A DNA stretch of 64,000 bases from Branchiostoma floridae. Taxonomy: Eukaryota > Chordata > Leptocardii > Amphioxiformes > Branchiostomatidae. The position numbers and the translations under genes are program-made. Each line of letters starts with the position of its first letter. The stretch's first letter is position 1. Under the pieces are notes generated by a model. It saw only the letters and a program-made list of their open reading frames with translations, was not told the origin of the DNA and made no database searches. Positions 23,814 to 35,900 of the stretch are shown in pieces. Where the stretch lies: the NCBI RefSeq assembly GCF_000003815.2, contig NC_049990.1, positions 11,745,549 to 11,809,548 on the forward strand, in the 5' to 3' direction.

Positions 23814-26800
23814 CTGTAAAGAAAATTGAATTTACATTATCCATAAATCTTGTTTAATCTTCTGATGGACATTGATGAGTAAATCCACACTCACGTTGAC
23901 TATAAAGGACTACGGAGATCTCAAGACAATTCAAATAGTTAAATCTATTCAAGTATCATATTGTGTAACGACAATAAATTTGTGAAACATTCATTCCTGT
24001 GCACAGAAAAAAGTTTATTTGCTGTAGCAATAGTATTTGTCACCATTCTTAGCTTATTATTATGAGGGTCTATACACTGTAAAAAGGGTGCATCTCAAGG
24101 ACTGTTCACATCAGTTTATGTGTTATGGCTTCAGATATGATCAGTTTCGCTTGCATTTGAATCCTAATTTGCCTTGCCTAGGTGGGCCTAAGATGACCCC
24201 GTTCTGTCTATAGGTACGGACAATCATTTTGGAATGTATGAAATTAAGCCTTGTCCATTTCTGACCACCAAATGAGGCAAAGCTGGGTGGGGAGGGGGGC
24301 GAGTCTGACATGATCATGAATCATTCGTCTTCCGGTACAACTTAAACTATATCTTACAGGCCACGTTTGATTCCACTAATATACAGTCGTCGTATATTAT
24401 CATAGTCTGTGATAAACACGTGTTTCCTACCTTGTTTTTGATGTTAAAGAGTCCATAATCTAAGCAGATGGTAACAGGCGGATTGAAAGATGCTAGTTTG
24501 TTGTGTCTCGGGGAATGATTGGAATGCCAATCTGTTTATCCTCATTTAGGGTAAGGAAGAATGCAAAAGCTTTTGAAATTCAAATTGCCCCCCCCCCCCC
24601 ATTCCCACATGCCACATGTCAGAGAAAAGTTTGCTAACAGACTCTCGTCTAAAGTTTGACATTTAGATTTTTTTAAATACCTACATTTCTAGGTGTCAAT
24701 GACAAATTTCGGGGTTGCTTTAAAGAGCTTTTTTTTAAAGTTTTATTTTGACACCTTGTGTACGACTCCAGAATAGGACTTAAAGCTTATCTATAAATAT
24801 TTTGAAACGCATTCCCGAGCCAGGTGTGTTTTGGGACGCGTCAAGGTTTATTCTTAAACCTTGCACCATCACTGCACTTAAACACTGGTCTGATGCAATC
24901 GATTCAAACATTCCACACAGATTTTCCAGTGGCTTAAACGTTTGATTGGGTACCTTTTGCATTCAAGATGTGCAAAATATAAGATATATTCATCTGTAAC
25001 ATGTTCTACCCTGTAACCTTCCCTAATACGTATGAATGTAACTCAATATGCCTACAATAAACCTCGGGTTAATACCGGTTATACTTTTAAATTTGTCTAT
25101 TTAACAAATAACAACATCCACTGCGTATGAGCAAAAGTTTTCCTTTGACCTTGAGTCAACAAAATTGTGGAACAAAATGGCGGCCAGAATTGGACCACGG
25201 TTTAAAAACTATGGCTGCTCGGTCCGAATGCGCTTTTTAGGACGCGTGTTAGGAGTTGTGCTGAACTGACTGTAAAAGTTTGTGAAAAATTGTTATTTTG
25301 CCGCAACGACGGAACTCTCACGTGCAATTTTACATTTAGTTGCCAGACAGATGCAAATTATATCTGATTTTGAATTAGTAAGTTTTGTACTGGGCATTGG
25401 TTACACTATTCAAGATTCCATGGTAGGTATGTTGTTAAAAGTTTTGAGAAGAAAAAGACCCCCCCCCCCCCACCCCCTGCACACACACATACATACTAGT
25501 ACTCTCCAACCAAACACTAGCGGCCTTGTTTTCAGATACCCTTCAATCTCGACACCTGTGAACCTAATCGTGGTTTAAAGGGACAACAGAGCAAAGGCTT
25601 AACCAAAGTAACCCTCTTAAGTCACAACAATCACAAAGACATACAGCTACAGACGTTTCTACTTTGTTGGTTCACAGATTTCTAAGACACGAGTTTATAA
25701 TTACTCATATGGGAATATCTTCATATATCGTGAAGAATGTGTGGCATGTACTGTTTTACACACGCCTTGCGGGAAAGCATGAATATGCTAATAAGCTTCT
25801 TCCTGTACAATTGACAAAAGGCCCGGATTGGATTGTTCACCCCGGGGCCAGGTAGTCGGGGCGAGTAGATCAACAGAAAACTTCAAGCTTATTGGAGCAG
25901 AAAATTTGCACACATACTCATACTTCTTATAAAACCACTTAAACAAAAACGCAGTTTTTCTGTCTGTATTGAAGAGGGGCATCATTTTTATTGATTTATG
26001 GAAAATTCTATTTTGGTTATAGATTGACCCCTGCTTAAGTATGGAATGACAAGAATGCACCAATAATCGCCGACCGATGACGACTTGAGATAGGATTGGG
26101 GAAGAACTGGTTTGACAAGGTAAGTGGCAAAGGGTACGACCCAAGAGATTTGCTCTGGTATTGGCATCTTGTGTTGTCTTCCAATAATTCATGAAATGCC
26201 TATTCCAAATACCAGTCATAAGCGGGGGTTGTTGTTATGTTGACGGAAAGTGACATATAAGTTGAATTTTTGATGGAAAGTATGATAGTATGTTATTTTT
26301 AGGAATAATAGGATACTGTGTGTGATTATGTCCGGGTCGCTGCCCATACACACATACCATGTAAACATCTGGTGAAAGATTGTGATAAATATGGGCTTTA
26401 TATTTATCCCTCTACTAGGTTATAAGTATTTCTAAAGAAAGTAAAAGTTTTACCGTTTAAAATTTAAAGAATGATGATCCCATTAATGAAATAAAATATT
26501 CTTTAGAAATTATGAGTGACAAAATGTGTACATATTTGTATACTTTATAATTTATACTTCTCTGATATAACATTAGGGTCTGGTAACAAGTCCGGTGTAA
26601 TTCTATGTGCACGCTGTTTTAAACGAGTCAGACTGATTCTATGCCAAGAATGAATTAACTGATGCATTATCATTAGCATTTTTACTTAGCAATAATCAAG
26701 CCATAGCATCAATTAAGGTTACGTGAGTAGTACAAACGTTGACCTAAAATCAGATACCGAATACGTTTTGATTTCAAAATAGATAAAGAAAATAACTCAC
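23814..26800. other. Probable 5'UTR intron of gene D
   Basis: 3 kb of AT-rich DNA with two poly-C runs and no supported exon. A 143-codon minus frame at 25788-26219 has no recognisable features. Confidence 0.5.
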
Positions 26801-26900
26801 CAGTGCCGCCATTTATGCTACCAAATCTCAGCACTCTAGTCACGAAAAGTGTTGAAGACTCGAGCACGAGTCAAAGTTTTGTCCTGCGCGACCAAGGCCT
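26801..26900 (-). other. Possible 5'UTR exon of gene D (right boundary approximate)
   Basis: A good donor (CACTG then GTGAGT) lies at 26799-26801, and the first coding exon of gene D begins after a clear acceptor 10 bases before its ATG. The sequence immediately before the donor contains ATGGCGGCACTG. If joined to 23813 this gives a 12-codon upstream frame (including stop) overlapping the main ATG. The promoter and the true right edge were not identified. Confidence 0.35.
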
Positions 26901-27890
26901 CTCCAAAATGGTGGCCAGGCAAGGGCGTTGGACAGGATGAGACCCCTCCTACCGATATACGTCACACATCGCTTGACATTCTACCTTTCACCTATAATTG
27001 ACTGATGCAGGGCGGCTTGGGCAAATCTTGATAGACTTGTACGGGGAAGCTACGGGTGACTGAGTTGAACGCTTATATATCAGCGATCTCTATTGAAGAT
27101 TTTCCACTTTCATACAACACCAAAATTTGCTGACCTCGAATTTTCAGTCGCACTTCTGTCGACCTTCTTCAGGAATGATGATTCAGTTACTCTGATCACG
27201 TGACTTAGAGACACGTGACTCGAGTAACGAATCATATATGCCCGGCAGGCGGTATCGGCCCCCGTCTCTGTTAAGTGTCGGCTGGTGTGCTCTTATGTAG
27301 ATGGCCTCCTTTCATGCTAATATTAGCGATCTCATTGTTACAGAATTCACCACTGAATTATGTACTTGAGCGCCCTTTGTAGTGCGACGATATCAACGAT
27401 ATACGCTTGCTATAATGAATCCCAAAATATTAGACGAAGATATTCTTTTAAGCATTAACAATTAATGAACGCATGCCCACACTAACGTCAAATGAAAAAA
27501 AAAACCCAGGAAGTATAGCCAATTTGACACTCACAATATATAGCTACATATGCCCAAAGACGTTAAATTGACTACAATGTATAGTAGTAATACGTTTGAT
27601 ACTTATAGGCTTTTTTTTCGTCCGTATGAGGTCCGTATGGAAGTCTTAGCATCTAACCCAACGGTTCGCTAGAAAAATAATAGAAATTGGACAAATATAG
27701 CTGGTCGCAAACTGTACTTCTAGGCCAGCTGACTCCTCTGGCATGTTATCTGGCTATACTTGTCTAATTTCTCCTATTTTTTTTCAGCGCCCTGTGGAGC
27801 CTGGTAGAGCCGAAGCACTCCATGCGGACTCATACTACTAAGATATATACGCATGTGTGAATCCGGCTGTATGCATACAGAATACGCGTG

Positions 27891-27923
27891 CATACACACA
27901 TACATACACACACATGCATACAC
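27891..27923. repeat. CA/TACA microsatellite
   Basis: Alternating CATACACA-type sequence in the spacer between genes C and D. Runs of 11 to 13 C also occur at 24588-24600, 25459-25471 and 44447-44457. Confidence 0.6.
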
Positions 27924-28534
27924 TCAAATGACACAATAATTTCAATAAAAATGCCAACACTTCGTTTTTCAAATATAGAATGATTGTTTAATGTAATAGA
28001 TCCATATATAAAGTGCAAATTGCAAGACAACAGTACCCAACCGTAACTTTAATAACTAGATCCCCTTAATACATGAACCCTTAATTTCCGGCCCCATTAA
28101 ACCCATAACCTTTATTCCCTTACAAAATAGACTATGTATGATATGTTCCGTATGGTTTTTGGTAATAACTGTAGCCATATGTTTCATTTCAAAACAAACA
28201 TTTTATATAATAAAATTCAGCTAGCACATACTAAGAAGTAAATATCGCAAATATATTATTCCCCAACCCTCTATCTATAAATGCGACTAGATATTTTATC
28301 AATAACTATCTCTTAACTGTGTGGCCTATGCCACATAAAGTTCTATTGTGCTAAAGTTCTATCATATTGAAGGAGATACTATTTGCAAGAAAGCATAAAT
28401 TTAACCCTCGTTGGGCCTATGGCACTAATAGGAGATATCAATTGCGGTAAACCTTGTACTAAAGTATGCATGTATATATCAAGCCAAAGATAAAAACTAT
28501 GGTAGTAGAAAATGGGCAAAATCACAATGTGATA

Positions 28535-29239
28535 GAGTCCATTCCAAGACACCATGCGGGTTTTTAGGCGATATTTATAATAAGTCTGAATTATTTTGAA
28601 TAAAAGAATATCTGAGCCACAATAATTAAATTCTTTTCAAAAAATTCACTAAGAAAATACTCATCTATTTGAATTCCTTTGAATATTTTAGAAACATTTT
28701 GAAAGTAACTGTGCGAAAATATCTTTATTTAGAATAATTGTGAAACCGCTGTGTGATTATTTCACATTTACAAATATTTACAAATATTTGTAAACTTTTT
28801 CAAATGGTAAAATTAGTTTATTGCCCCCATAAAAGTAAGCCCTATTGTTGCATCTGTATATTTTTAGATTCCACTGCTGGGAACTGGTGGATCCTTTGTG
28901 GTGGGCCATTGTTGCATGGCACCCAACCATACTTTGCAAGGATGTGTGAATTGCTATCTTCCCAGCCCACTGAACCATTTACAAAAAATGGTAGAAAATG
29001 GTAGAAAATGGTAAATAATGGTAGAATGCTGTTATCATTATTTAGAAACCATTAGAAGTTTCCAGTTCCACACCATGAATATTTCCAAAGTTTTACAGGA
29101 CCAGGGAAATATTTATAAAGTTAAAACAGTGTTAAAATATTTCTGAAGTATCAAATGTCCTAGACATATAATTACAAAACTTTAAAATCAATTCTAAACA
29201 ATGGCAACAAACATCCGCATGGTGTCTTGGAATGGACTC
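28535..29239. mobile_element. MITE-like element with perfect 25-base terminal inverted repeats, 705 bases
   Basis: Left end GAGTCCATTCCAAGACACCA and right end TGGTGTCTTGGAATGGACTC are part of perfectly matching 25-base arms (to 28559 and from 29215), with TA on each side. The interior is AT-rich without a convincing frame and holds a 10-base tandem repeat (AAAATGGTAG, 28985-29026). It lies downstream of gene C. The family was not recognised. Confidence 0.72.
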
Positions 29240-29346
29240 TAACTGGCAATAGGTACTATCAAAATTAACTATGTAACATATATAATTGAAAAAAAAAACA
29301 GACATAAACAAAGCAATTCCATTGCAATAAAGGCGCCACTAGCGTT

Positions 29347-29352
29347 TTTATT
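29347..29352 (-). terminator. Polyadenylation signal candidate, gene C
   Basis: AATAAA on the minus strand, about 365 bases after the gene C stop codon, just before the TIR element at 28535-29239. Confidence 0.35.
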
Positions 29353-29713
29353 TTCGTGGGGCCACATTGTCTCCAAAGCTAAAGAAAAGGTTCCATTTAA
29401 ACCATCATATCACCTGATTACGTGTAACAAAGAAAGTGTCTTAAAGGAAGCGGTGTATTAACTTTAGGCCTTTTCTTTTACATTGAACGCCCATGGCATC
29501 TTGGTGTCATTCACATGTACTCGTCTTGGTTTTTAAGCTGCTATACAGCTAACTTTCATAAAGCTGAGTGGTATTCATCAAAGAAGACTAAACTATGCTA
29601 TTACTTTTTCCATACGAAAGAGGTGTTCTGTGTTTTGTTAAAATGGCCGGGGTATGTTCATCAATGGTCTTATCAAAGCCACCCCTTTAAACATCTGTAA
29701 CTGATCTGATTTG

Positions 29714-29900
29714 TTAGTAGTATGTTGATACGGGCCCGTCGCGTTCTATCCTCCTACCATAGATTCTTTCCTTCTCCTTGTAGTTGCCAGGCAACGCGTA
29801 CCCATAATTTGGGTACTTGACATGCCTGCTGCTCCGCTGGGAGGCGCTGCGGCTACGTGTGATGGGCTCGCTGTGGTAGTAACCGTAGTCACCGCCGTTC
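29714..29900 (-). CDS. Gene C terminal exon: Tyr/Arg/Ser-rich tail
   Basis: Encodes the last 62 residues, with RSRSASQRSSRH, YGYALPGNYKEKERIYG and a C-terminal STYY before TAA. The acceptor follows a C-rich tract (CCCCCTCCCCCAG). The tail carries RS-type and tyrosine motifs, possible phosphorylation sites. A minus-strand AATAAA is at 29347-29352. Confidence 0.8.
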
Positions 29901-32900
29901 CTGGGGGAGGGGGTGGTAAATAGAATTTCGTATTCAATATAGAAAACCAAGGAAACAAATTGAGAACGTACAAAACATTCAAAGAGACATATGAAAGAGA
30001 AACGTATCTTAGCATTTCAAGCTTTGAACATCGCAGAGCTATGAGTAAATTCGCATAAGTGACCACCCATTACATATAGAATCCGGCAGGCATAACCGTA
30101 CTCCTTTAAATGATAGAACATGTAAATTCTGTGACCACTTGTATCTCGAAGACGAGACACATTTTTTTACTAGAGTGTACATTGTATGAATACGAACGCC
30201 AATCCCTATTTAATACTTTACAAATAGACAATAACTGTAAGAAAATGTCAAAACAAGACTTTTTTAAGTACTTGATGTTATGCAAGGACGACCATGCTAT
30301 CGACACAATATGTAAGTATGTCTCCATGTGTTTCAAAAAGAGAGAAGAACATGTTTAGATGCAGCCATTAGAGATTGTAACACATAGTGTCTTAGCTCCT
30401 TTTCCATTTAGACTAATTTAAAATCATTGTATAAGTCTAGTTTTTTCCTCTGCATTCATAAGACCATATGTGGTCCCTTTGTGCATTTAGCCCTCGGGCA
30501 TGAATATGCAATAAAGATTATCATATCATTCAATATACATGGTCTTATAAACGCCATGCAAAACACTCACTTAAAAATGCATGTACAAACATTTCAAACC
30601 TTAAGTCTTTACCCCCACTGCAAATTTGTCAGGTTCGTTTTGGTTAAGAAAGCTGGAGTTCAACTCCGGCATTTTAACTAGCTACAGTATTGAAATTGTT
30701 GTGATACCAGGATTTTACCCCCTATGCTGATGGAAAAGTCAACTTAAGTTCAAAGCATGGCAAAGGTCACAATTTTTTGCAAGACTAAAAAATATACATG
30801 CTTCTGTCCCTCGAGCAGAAACCTCGACCATTATGATCAAAATTTTTCCAAGAAAAACAAAATGAAAATAAGTCAATAAACAATCATTTGTGGTTATCTT
30901 AAGTGTATTTAGTCACGGCCTTTCTTATAGTTTATAGCTTGTTTTAACTGTACGCTGGAGGTGTCGGCCTTGTAAAGGGTGTATAATCATGTTGCCCACA
31001 CCTTTCAGATTTCATTCTGTGAATCTTAATAAATAAATAAAATAACTCCAGAAATGTGCTCCCTCACCTATCGGCGTACATCACCTCGTCCTCATCATCG
31101 ATCCTGACGAGGAAGGGGCTGCCGGGAACGTGCTGCTTGTCCCACGTGACGTCGATGTGGTAGTCTCCCGGCTCTCTCGGTTCGTACTCCACGGCGATGG
31201 TGCGGTTACCGCTGTCCTTGATGGGTGTCATCCGCACGTTGAACCCCCCTGAAATGTCGTTTTAATATGTCAGTATGAATAAACACATACCATTGGTGAT
31301 CTAGCCAAAGCTCAAGAAGCGTCTGTGCGGAATGAAAGGTACATGTGCAAACTCCAAAGGATCGTATACGTACCAACACAGATGAGCTGTCATGCAAAGA
31401 TCAAGAACGTTCAACAATTTCTGAGCTTGGAAATTCGAAGTATTGTCTGTTGAAGACAAAATTAATTTTTACCCCTAAACATCGTCCCTGTCATGATATT
31501 GCTGACAAAATAAAAACGATCCCAAGACAAATATAGTGTTGTGATAATAGAATAGGTGAAGTGAAAAGTTTAGAAGGAATGAATTTATGCATTTGATGAC
31601 AGGTCATTCAATGCATAAATGTGTAAGAAAAGGTATATATGTATGATGACAGGTCGAGATGATTAAGCAGAAGTACAATCAACATTCATTGTATAGTGTT
31701 AATAGCATGTACAGGTTCAACCTCTTTTTGCTTCTTAAGTTATAAAATACCTGACCTTTCGGTCCATGGACCCTGACTTGCAGCTTGCCGTGCCCAGCAC
31801 CCTTTGTCTCGCAGACGAAGTTGCCCCTGTACCCCTGCAGGTTGCCGCTCTCCAAGCCCGGCCCGAAGCAGCGCACTTTACTGGGATCAACTGGCCCCAC
31901 AACGTAGAAATTGAAGGGACTCCCTGTAATTAAAGTTGATATCAAGTTGAAAATCACAGGAAAAAGATATGATTTGACACAAAATAATATGTTCATGAAC
32001 ATAGATCTTGTTCTTTTAATAACATCAAGTTTCAAGATTGTCCTAAACGTTTGCTAACATAGAAACTGAGGATATGGTGACATCTCCAAACCGGGCCCGG
32101 GGCCCGTCCGTGCTTTTTGCGGCAAAGAAAAATAGAAATATACACAAAATACGGTCATGTCTCACCTTTTTCTTTACGTTTTGTATGTTTATACTTTTTG
32201 TTCCTGTAGACTGAATAACCGGGTCCTGGTTTGAAAACGTGACGATAGAATAAGTGGGTAATACAGTGTCCTGGGCAGGAGTTTGATACTAACCTTTGAC
32301 CGCTTGGTCGTCATACCTGACGTCCATCCTGTGCTTGCCCTCCTCCCTGGGGATGACCTCTAGCCCGTAGGTACCGTTCCCGTTGTCCTTCATGTTAACC
32401 TTGGCTTTCTGAGTCGGTCCCTTACAGCGAGCAGACAAAATTCCTGAAAAATTATACAAACAAATCACTTTTGACTCATTGCTTACGTCACACGCCCACC
32501 TGATGTAAGCTATTTCTAGAAAATTATTTCCAAATGATATTTAAAACTTCAGAGTAAATCCTTCAATTCTTGTTGAACAAGTTGTCCTGTGGTCAGGGTT
32601 GTTTTGACTTAGAATCAAAAGGTTCTCGGTTCAAATCCCTAGGCACTTAACACCTATTTCCCCACTTCACGGTGAAAATGAGTGGCCATGAGTAGCTGGC
32701 TTCGGCTTGGGATGTCGTCTCGGGTAGGGCGTAAAGTCGGAAGTCCCGTGCTTGTGTGAGGAGAGCCTATTTTCACCCCGCAAAACTTTAAAAATCACTT
32801 ATCGGGAGTAAGGGTCCATCGAGGTGTAAGTGGATCAAACCTATCAGATTGGTCTTACCGCACAAAGTATACAAAACTGGTGTGTTACGCCCCGAGGCAA

Positions 32901-35900
32901 TTTAATGGTTATGCTGGACAAACAAGATGATATTGTAGAAAGATATATCAAAGATCTTACCTCCTTGCCCAGCGTCCCTCAGATCAGCGGTCAGGTATGC
33001 GGGCTCGCCAACCAGTACGGGGTCCCTGTCCAACCCGCCAAGCTCAACTCTGGATGCGTCGCGCCTGGCCCCGCCCTCAACTTGCACTTTGTACGGAGAG
33101 CCCTCTAGCGGGCGTCCGGACCAGGCCACGTCCAGGTCATGCACGCCTGAAACCCATAGATGTAAGAATTATTCCATAATGTATGAAATATGACTAGTAA
33201 AAATTGTTGTCTGGTTGATTCGGCGACCCGGCTATCTCTGTCAGTATAATCGTTGATCCGACAGTAGAGATCCCGATCCAAGTCTCTACAATGTACCTAT
33301 TCAAAGTCGCAAAGTCCTTTACAGATTCGTCTCAAAGCTGCATTGTTGCCCTAATGGTTAGAATGTTTCGTTACCATATACTTTATATTAAGCTAAGTTA
33401 CTAGTGAAATTACTGACCTGGGACCCTCGGTGTGTACCTAGCCTTGTACATGTCACCCTGATCATCCAATGGTTGTAGGAATACGTCAACCGGACCTTCA
33501 GGGCCGGTAACACTACAGGCAGGGGTACCTGGTTAGAACAAAGCATAGGATAACAATACGTTATCGATAACGTCGATTGTAAATAGAGTAGCTTCTACAA
33601 GAATTCTGTGGATATATCGACATCACATGTTAGGCCCATTGGCCCCATCTACATGTACATTGCAACATTTTAATCAACCTAGACGCCAAGAATCATATTC
33701 TATATAGCCGTATAGGACCGTGACTGAAGCCGAAGAAATGTGTCATATAGACGATACTATTGTATCATTTAAGCGGTGTCTAGGAAATTATATAATCCGA
33801 AAAACATCAAAGGATATTCCGGAAAAAATATGATCTAGATGATACAGTGTTAGTAAAGGAGATAACAGCAAAGGTTGTTAGAGCACAGCAAACAAGAGTA
33901 AAGAAGGCAAACATGCTCTGGTCAAACGATTCCCACCTCTCCCATCTGTGCTGTAGCCATCACCTTAACATAAAGATAAAACACAATTAACGTAAATGCA
34001 ATGTATTTATCAAAGTAATCTTACAACATATAGCTAGCACCCAGGAAAAGTTCAAAACCAAGCAATAAATGATTATTGAACTGACACCAAGGCTGAGGAT
34101 AAGTTTATGATTTGCTTGATATGGAGCTTGATACGGATTTCTTGAATTCATAAAGCATTCGAACACAGTCAAAAGAAACGACATTTATAGATATTGTTTG
34201 AGAACATTTGTGAGTATGGCACACCATCAAAAAGCATCAAGATTGAGTCCTCATCGTCGCAAGACTCTGATTATCGCGAGACATCGCGAGAGTTGACAAA
34301 GGCAGCATGTGTAAAGAAAACATTGCTCTCACCAGACAAGAGACTACAAGCATTGCAATCAAACAAAGCATTCTCTACTCAAAGATAAGAAAAAAAATAA
34401 GAAAACATAAGCGAACCTGTGTCTACGTCTGTCATGAAATCTTTTGAATAATGGGAAAGTAGATCGTGTTATTAACGTTATGATGTATTCTGTAACATAT
34501 AACGTGCATGGACAATCTATTCTCTGTGTGAAGAACATTCCAAGTGAGACGCGAGCAATCGATCTACATCAAACCTAGTGAACGTTACTTAAAGTCATCC
34601 CAGGCGCATACGATAACGATTTTCTACGCATTCCTTTTCTACGCGTGGCAAGTAAACCATCACGTGCACCTAGCGGCAGCAGGTGAGAACATGTCTGGTG
34701 TAGATAAACATAAGGTAAAGAAAACGTAGTGCTGACCTCCACCAGCCCGTGTCCCATCGATGGTAAACTCCGCAGTCTCGTCCACCATGGCCCGCTGCAG
34801 GCCCGTGCCTTTCAGGATCACTTCGTAGGACTGCTTGGCCGCGGCCGGACTGGGCGGTGTGCGCGCGCGGTCTCGGCTGTTGTACGCGTCACAGTAGATA
34901 GGGGCCAGGTCCGCACCATCCCAGTCCAAGTTGATGGGATGCCTCCCTTCGGAATAGATGGTGTAAGATAGAGAGTTAAAGGAATGTTTTTATGAGATTT
35001 CGATTCCAGTCAATGACTTTGCGCATTATCCAAGAAACTTTTCACCTCCAATTATTTTTCCTACCAAGGTTCGTTTTAAATCTGAAAGGACAAGCTGTGA
35101 AGATGCAGCGGGGCGATGACGCAGTTGAACATGAAACATATCTACAAAAATGAGTGTAGCAAGAATAAGGTTCTTTCTACGAACACGTCTTTTAGCTGGC
35201 AATTGAATGTAAGCCATTTGACATGATAAAAACAATTGTTTCTTGCACTTTTGTGTATTTACATTTTACAAGGAGTTAAAATAGACCTGCATGAAGCTTT
35301 TGCAGAGGTCATATGAGGAAAGAGGTAAGGGTCAAAAAGCTATGAATATGTATCATAACACAAGTGTTTTGGATGTATGTCAATCTAGTATCAAACCAGT
35401 TTGGAACGCTCCAGGCTCTTCTGATAGCTTCTCGATGACAGGAGCTAGAATATGATGGATTCCAGGCTATGTATATGTACATACCTTCCACCCTCGGGGT
35501 GAACTGGAAGGCATTATCCTGGTCAAAGTTCGTGGGTACCGATGACCCAAGTGGGTCGGAGACCTTTGTCCCCAGACGACCTGACCCAGCCTTGGACGTG
35601 TCAAGGGTCACCTTGCACGGGTCGCCTACCGGCCAGGTGAATGACCTGTCCGCCCCTACCGGTGGGTACACGCAGGTGATGTCGTTAGGATCAATTACTG
35701 TGAAGGAGAACGGACTGCCTGCAAAGACATGAGACATGAGACATGGTCACAAAATTATACATAGAAATTCCATCTACCAGGCAAAGAAAACATGTGGTAA
35801 TTGCAGTGTTGCAACCCATGAAAAATGATACTGAATTGTACATACATGCAAATGCTAAACGTGTTTTGGCATTACAACTTCAACATTTAAATGATAAAAT

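Noticed and set aside
25788-26219. 143-codon minus-strand frame upstream of gene D
   Set aside because: No family features, no plausible splice context and mixed composition typical of chance frames in AT-rich DNA.
32588-32660. Possible tRNA gene
   Set aside because: A and B box-like sequences are present, but the acceptor and anticodon stems do not pair. It is better explained as a SINE head.
34194-34388. Plus-strand frame with Ser-rich, protein-like sequence in a gene C intron
   Set aside because: Only 64 codons, no partner exons and opposite to the gene. It could be a repeat fragment, but nothing supports it.
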